9,644 nucleotides of DNA from an uncultured Collinsella sp. GTDB lineage: Bacteria > Actinomycetota > Coriobacteriia > Coriobacteriales > Coriobacteriaceae. Where the stretch lies: NCBI GenBank assembly GCA_902489945.1, contig CABUBZ010000068.1, positions 1-9,644 on the forward strand. The letters run 5' to 3'. The notes below the pieces were generated by a model. The model saw only the letters and a program-made list of their open reading frames with translations. It made no database searches and was not told the origin of the DNA. The position numbers were made by a program, and so were the translations under genes. Below, one piece after another: positions 6,920 through 9,644 of this stretch. The first letter of the stretch is position 1. Every line of letters begins with the position of its first letter.

Positions 6920-6949
6920 GGGGACGGCCATCTCAGTCGCCCCTTTTTT
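6920..6949 (+). terminator. Intrinsic terminator for yoaK
   Basis: GGGG at 6920-6923 and CGGC at 6925-6928 pair with GTCGCCCC at 6936-6943, with one bulged A, one G-T pair and a 7-base loop. Six Ts follow at 6944-6949. This is the usual form of a rho-independent terminator and ends the yoaK transcript just before the AT-rich stretch begins. Confidence 0.75.
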
Positions 6950-7100
6950 GGAGTCTTAAGCGCTAAGGTGAATGTTTGTAATGACAAGATTTGACGTCAG
7001 CAAAGCGTGTTACTTGAGGCTATAGAATAAAAATGTCATCTTTCTAGCTGTACTTATTAGTTGAGGGGATGGACATATGCCAGAGCTTTTTATTCAAAAT

Positions 7101-7148
7101 AAGACGACAGTACTCAAGTTGATAATCAAGGCAGAGAACTGTCGTCTT
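7101..7148. repeat. 11-bp inverted repeat inside the ABC remnant
   Basis: AAGACGACAGT (7101-7111) is the exact reverse complement of ACTGTCGTCTT (7138-7148), with 26 bases between. It lies where the middle of the ABC gene is missing and where the two frames overlap. It could be a hairpin, a scar of an excised element or chance. Confidence 0.5.
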
Positions 7149-7339
7149 TATTGCTTTGTAGAGCCTTTCTGAGCAGCTATTCTATTATTATTAGTCTGGA
7201 TGAGCCTTGCAACAATTTAGATAATGCTTCGATATCCTTTTTGAAGGTGGTGGTTGCACAGGAGATGAAAGAGCGAATCGTCATCATTGCGGATCATGGA
7301 CATGGTTTCGAACAATTTGCAGACTATGTAATACAGTTC

Positions 7340-7368
7340 CAGGAGCCAGAAAAACTATCTAGCTCCTG
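7340..7368. other. Imperfect hairpin between the convergent ABC remnant and the LURP-one-like gene
   Basis: CAGGAGC (7340-7346) pairs with GCTCCTG (7362-7368), and an AG/CT pair inside could extend it after one mismatch. It lies at the end of the ABC remnant and 28 bases past the stop of the minus-strand gene. No clear T-run follows on either strand, so terminator function is only possible. Confidence 0.3.
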
Positions 7369-7396
7369 AATGTTGTTACGAACTGCTTTTTGCGAT

Positions 7397-7936
7397 TTAT
7401 TCGAGATGCTCTTCAATCCGAGCCCTAAGAAGGGCAATGGCTGTAGGTATTCCAATTGCGGCGGCTAATTCGGCTTTATCCAAAACCTGTACGCTAAAGC
7501 ACGATTGTTTATCACATTGAAGGACGATAACTGAAGATAGCTTCACTTCCTGTTGGCTGAATATATCGTAATCTCCAAATAGGAAGTTACCTATTATTGC
7601 GTAATTCGGTATGTTCGTTACGCACTTCATCTCAAGTCTGTTTAGGCCATAATCGAACACCGCAACTTCCTTGTGTTCGATGATGAGCGCAACCCTGGGC
7701 ATGTTGCTAAAACCGCCGTCGACGACAGTGAAGAGTTTTTCATTTGCATCGTCATAAACGGTATATTTAAGACTCAATAGCTGTCCTAGTGGACCCGTGA
7801 ACCCATGTTTTTTGATGTTGAGGTTGTCTCCCGCTGGGTTGATGAGAGCCAGAGTATGCGGATAAGGGTTACCTTCAATTGAGATTTGATATTCGTTTGT
7901 AGCCGTCTTGCTCGATTTAGGACCACTAGCCACCAT
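7397..7936 (-). CDS. Hypothetical protein, possible LURP-one/YxjI-like (tubby-type) fold
   Basis: This 179-residue protein begins at the ATG 7936-7934, with GAGG about 9 bases upstream (7948-7945). It has no signal peptide and no clear membrane segment. It reads as a run of beta-strands: YQISIEGNPYPHTLAL, then LLSLKYTVYDDANEKLFTVV (53-72), RVALIIEHKEVAVFDY (81-96), and from 111 NYAIIGNFLFGDYDIF. It closes with FSVQVLDKAELAAAIGIPTA (147-166) and a helix. This order, with the 'I-x-G then Y-x-I' block and a final hydrophobic helix after a 'D-x-x-E' turn, resembles LURP-one/YxjI proteins of the tubby C-terminal type. The match is by eye and could be wrong. A good promoter lies about 150 bases upstream. 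Codon use is AT-richer than in the flanking genes. No function can be given. Confidence 0.72.
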   Translation of the reverse strand: MVASGPKSSKTATNEYQISIEGNPYPHTLALINPAGDNLNIKKHGFTGPLGQLLSLKYTVYDDANEKLFTVVDGGFSNMPRVALIIEHKEVAVFDYGLNRLEMKCVTNIPNYAIIGNFLFGDYDIFSQQEVKLSSVIVLQCDKQSCFSVQVLDKAELAAAIGIPTAIALLRARIEEHLE

Positions 7937-8044
7937 GTGTCATCGCCTCAATCGAATTGGAACCGTCTTCCGCTTCGTGCGGAGAATTACGCTGTACGTT
8001 GCAGTAGATGCAGCTGCAATAACCGCATGGGCAATTTCTAACAA

Positions 8045-8082
8045 AATGAATGACGTTATTTGCTGCATGCATGTTATTCATT
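8045..8082. other. Short inverted repeat at the likely transcript start of the LURP-one-like gene
   Basis: AATGAAT (8045-8051) and ATTCATT (8076-8082) are reverse complements with 24 bases between. On the minus strand they lie just after the -10 element at 8090-8085, so they could form a 5' mRNA hairpin or a repressor site. The arms are short, so chance is possible. Confidence 0.3.
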
Positions 8083-8084
8083 AC

Positions 8085-8113
8085 AAAATATCTTTTTATA
8101 AACGTATTGTCAA
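8085..8113 (-). promoter_or_regulatory. Sigma-70-type promoter for the LURP-one-like gene
   Basis: On the minus strand, TTGACA (8113-8108) is followed after exactly 17 bases by TATTTT (8090-8085). The -35 is a perfect consensus and the -10 matches at four of six positions. Transcription would begin near 8078, leaving an untranslated leader of about 140 bases before the ATG at 7936. Confidence 0.6.
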
Positions 8114-8178
8114 ACATATATTGCTAAAACAGAAACAATTTATAGACTGAGTTGCTCGTATTCTTTGGGCGATGCTCC

Positions 8179-8347
8179 TATAATCTAGCCTCCGCTGCTG
8201 TCGGGAGGGAAGGACTAGGGCTCCGTTATTCTTTTGAAACGCTTTAACACCTTTGACGTTCTCACGCGTTTTTTGTTTCAAAAGCGTTAGGATGGGACTT
8301 ATAGCGCGGGGCGTAATGGGTGCCTCGCACACGATGGGAGGCTATCA
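8179..8347 (+). promoter_or_regulatory. fucO upstream region: -10 element, leader hairpins and operator-like sites
   Basis: From 7937 to 8347 (411 bases) I find no convincing gene. The left part holds the minus-strand promoter described separately. The right part is the fucO leader. TATAAT at 8179-8184 is a perfect -10, but no good -35 is spaced from it. CCTCC (8189-8193) pairs with GGAGG (8204-8208), and flanking CTAG copies could extend the stem. CTTTTGAAAC (8231-8240) is complementary to GTTTCAAAAG (8275-8284). The overlapping AACGCTTT (8238-8245) is complementary to AAAGCGTT (8281-8288). The sequence AAACGCTT fits the AAnCGnTT core of LacI-family operators. The ribosome site GGGAGG is at 8336-8341. 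Sugar- or repressor-controlled expression is inferred. Confidence 0.4.
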
Positions 8348-9514
8348 ATGGCTAATCGTTTCGTTCTCAATACCATCTCTTATCATGGTTCCGGCGCCAT
8401 CAAGGAGATCCCCGGCGAGCTCCAGCGTCGCGGCTACAAGAAGATCTTCGTCTGTTCCGACCCCGATCTGGTCAAGTTTGGCGTTACCGCTAAGGTGACC
8501 GACGAGCTCGACGCCGCCGGCATCGCTTGGAGCCTCTACTCCGAGATCAAGCCCAACCCCACGATTCAGAACGTCAAGGACGGCGTCGAGGCCTTTAAGG
8601 CCGCCGAGGCTGACGCTATCGTGACCATCGGTGGCGGTTCCTCCATGGACACCGCTAAGGCCATCGGTATCATCATCAACAACCCTGAGTTCGCCGATGT
8701 CCGCAGCCTCGAGGGCGTTGCTCCCACTAAGAACCACGCCGTGTTCACCATCGCCGTGCCGACGACCGCCGGTACTGCTGCTGAGGTGACCATCAACTAC
8801 GTCATCACCGACCCCGAGAAGGTCCGCAAGTTCGTGTGCGTCGACACCAACGACGCCCCCGAGGTCGCCGTCGTCGATCCTGACATGATGGCTTCCATGC
8901 CCGCCGGCCTGACCGCTTCCACTGGTATGGACGCTCTGACCCACGCCATCGAGGGCTACACCACCAAGGGTGCTTGGGAGCTCTCCGACATGTTCCACTT
9001 TGAGGCTATTAAGCTGATCAGCGAGAACCTGCGTGACTCCGTCGCCGAGGCCAAGTCCGGTCAGCCCGGCTCCGGCCGCGAGGGCATGGCTCTTGGCCAG
9101 TATGTCGCCGGCATGGGCTTCTCCAATGTTGGCCTGGGCATCGACCACGCCATGGCTCACACCCTGTCCGCTCACTACGACACCCCGCACGGCGTCGCTT
9201 GCGCCATGCTGCTGCCGATCGCCATGGAGTTCAACAAGCCGGTTTGCGCTGAGCGCCTGGCCAAGGTTGCCGTCGCCATGGGCGTTGACACCACGGGCAT
9301 GAGCGCCGCCGAGGCCGCCGATGCCGCCATCGCCGCCGTCAAGCAGCTTTCCGCCGACGTGAACATCCCGCACGTCTGTGAGGCCATGAAGGCTGACGAG
9401 ATCGAGGTCCTGGCCAAGGACGCCATGGCCGACGCCTGCTTCCCGGGTAACCCGCGCGAGGCAACGCTCGACGACGTCATCGAGCTCTTCAAGAAGATCT
9501 GCCCGGCTGCCTAA
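8348..9514 (+). CDS. fucO: Lactaldehyde reductase / 1,2-propanediol oxidoreductase (iron-dependent alcohol dehydrogenase)
   Basis: The 388-residue protein aligns by eye with E. coli FucO (about 383 residues) along its whole length, with near-identical blocks NNPEFADVRSLEG (111-123), then PTTAGTAAEVTINYVITD (138-155), DALTHAIEGY (195-204) and ALGQYVAGMGFSNVGLG (248-264). NAD binding uses GGGSSMD (95-101). The iron ligands should be D195, H199, H267 and H281. In the family it reduces L-lactaldehyde to 1,2-propanediol at the end of fucose or rhamnose breakdown, regenerating NAD in anaerobic cells. Other fuc genes are not in view, so other aldehydes are possible substrates. The ATG at 8348 follows GGGAGG with a 6-base gap. 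Codon use is strongly biased (AAG for Lys, GCC/GCT, ATC, GAC), a mark of high expression and unlike the other genes here. Confidence 0.92.
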   Translation: MANRFVLNTISYHGSGAIKEIPGELQRRGYKKIFVCSDPDLVKFGVTAKVTDELDAAGIAWSLYSEIKPNPTIQNVKDGVEAFKAAEADAIVTIGGGSSMDTAKAIGIIINNPEFADVRSLEGVAPTKNHAVFTIAVPTTAGTAAEVTINYVITDPEKVRKFVCVDTNDAPEVAVVDPDMMASMPAGLTASTGMDALTHAIEGYTTKGAWELSDMFHFEAIKLISENLRDSVAEAKSGQPGSGREGMALGQYVAGMGFSNVGLGIDHAMAHTLSAHYDTPHGVACAMLLPIAMEFNKPVCAERLAKVAVAMGVDTTGMSAAEAADAAIAAVKQLSADVNIPHVCEAMKADEIEVLAKDAMADACFPGNPREATLDDVIELFKKICPAA

Positions 9515-9528
9515 CTTGGTTCGGCGGG

Positions 9529-9644
9529 CCCCTGCCCGTTAGCCCCACAATCGTCCTCGGACATGTCGGAGGCCCCGCTGCGCACTACGTGCGGCGGGGC
9601 CTCCTTCTGTCCTGCGGAAAGATTCTGGGGCTAACGGGCAGGGG
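9529..9644. repeat. Long outer inverted repeat around the fucO terminator
   Basis: Bases 9529-9552 and 9621-9644 are reverse complements over 24 bases with one mismatch (9548 against 9625); the outer 19 are perfect. They enclose 68 bases that contain the terminator hairpin. The right arm ends at the last base of the window, so pairing may continue beyond it. The structure could be a terminator-bearing palindrome, a small non-autonomous mobile element or a structured RNA. Confidence 0.7.
9568..9610 (+). terminator. GC-rich terminator hairpin of fucO
   Basis: GGAGGCCCCGC (9568-9578) pairs with GCGGGGCCTCC (9594-9604), and CGCAC (9581-9585) with GTGCG (9589-9593) extends the stem to a 3-base loop. 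The weak T-tract TTCTGT (9605-9610) follows. CCTC (9555-9558) could pair instead with GAGG (9569-9572), around GACATGTC, and compete with the terminator's left arm. Confidence 0.72.

Larger units (their letters stand above)
7077..7369 (+). pseudogene. Broken ABC transporter ATPase remnant (C-terminal half clear)
   Basis: In the frame that is open from 7103 to the TGA at 7367-7369, the peptide reads NQGRELSSLLCRAFLSSYS, then IIISLDEP and NNLD, and later IVIIADHGH. These correspond to a weakened signature helix, Walker B with its catalytic Glu, the D-loop and the switch histidine of an ABC ATPase. No Walker A or Q-loop is found upstream, so it cannot be a working ATPase. In another frame, an ATG at 7077 behind GAGGGG (7063-7068) opens 31 codons (to 7172). 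Its end, KAENCRLYCFVEP, loosely resembles the strand before Walker A. The simplest reading is a gene that lost its middle through an internal deletion. Codon use is AT-rich, unlike the flanking genes. The C-terminal call is firm; the N-terminal part is a guess. Confidence 0.65.

Noticed and set aside
6991..7026. TTGACG and TATAGA as a promoter for the ABC remnant
   Set aside because: The two hexamers are 24 bases apart, too far for a sigma-70 promoter, and no better pairing is visible.
7926..8117. A 63-codon minus-strand frame with CPCGYCSCIYC just upstream of the LURP-one-like gene, overlapping its start
   Set aside because: The cysteine pattern and overlap are tempting, but its first ATG lies inside the promoter at 8113-8085, the next at 8081 is also before the likely transcript start, and no ribosome site is seen. 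A shorter form cannot be excluded.
7908..8150. An 80-codon plus-strand frame over the start of the LURP-one-like gene
   Set aside because: It has no ribosome site and no family resemblance, and it overlaps the start and promoter of the opposite gene.
8345..9373. A 342-codon minus-strand frame opposite fucO
   Set aside because: It is a Gly/Val/Asp-rich shadow caused by the strong codon bias of fucO; no domain is recognisable.

Overview
The window looks like chromosome of a high-GC gut actinobacterium of the Coriobacteriia, most likely Collinsella or a close relative. I base this on codon use, on GGAGG-type ribosome sites with some GTG starts, and on the gene families seen. This is recognition from memory; no search was run.

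Layout. (1) Bases 1-2334 hold the end of an ABC importer operon. It has a 5'-truncated substrate-binding protein followed, 3 bases later, by one protein that fuses the permease to an unusually short ATPase. (2) Bases 2335-2754 hold a small orphan RelB/DinJ-type ribbon-helix-helix protein. Its upstream region carries AATAC repeats exactly 10 bp apart and a 12-bp leader hairpin. No toxin gene follows. (3) A 22-bp perfect inverted repeat with a nested palindrome (2768-2825) separates it from a CPBP/CAAX-type membrane protease (2843-3754). (4) A YgiQ-type radical SAM protein lies on the minus strand (3751-5898), and its stop codon overlaps that of the protease. (5) A 253-base divergent region with a 12-bp palindrome leads to a YoaK/DUF1275 membrane protein (6152-6868), which is followed by two hairpins, one of them a good intrinsic terminator. 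(6) From about 6960 to 8160 the DNA is visibly AT-richer and its codon use changes. This stretch holds a broken ABC ATPase and a minus-strand protein of uncertain family, possibly a LURP-one/YxjI-like fold, with a well-formed sigma-70-type promoter. It looks like acquired DNA that is decaying. (7) Bases 8348-9514 encode a lactaldehyde reductase (FucO) with strongly biased, high-expression codon use and a long structured leader. Its terminator hairpin is nested inside a larger inverted repeat that ends exactly at the window edge.

How the genes relate. Only the first two genes clearly form an operon and work together, as a binding protein plus a one-polypeptide membrane and motor subunit. The other genes look like separate transcription units. 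The points most worth following up are the miniaturised fused ABC subunit, the orphan antitoxin-like regulator with its phased repeats, the long palindromes between genes, and the AT-rich island. I found no CRISPR array, rRNA, tRNA, intact transposase or phage gene.
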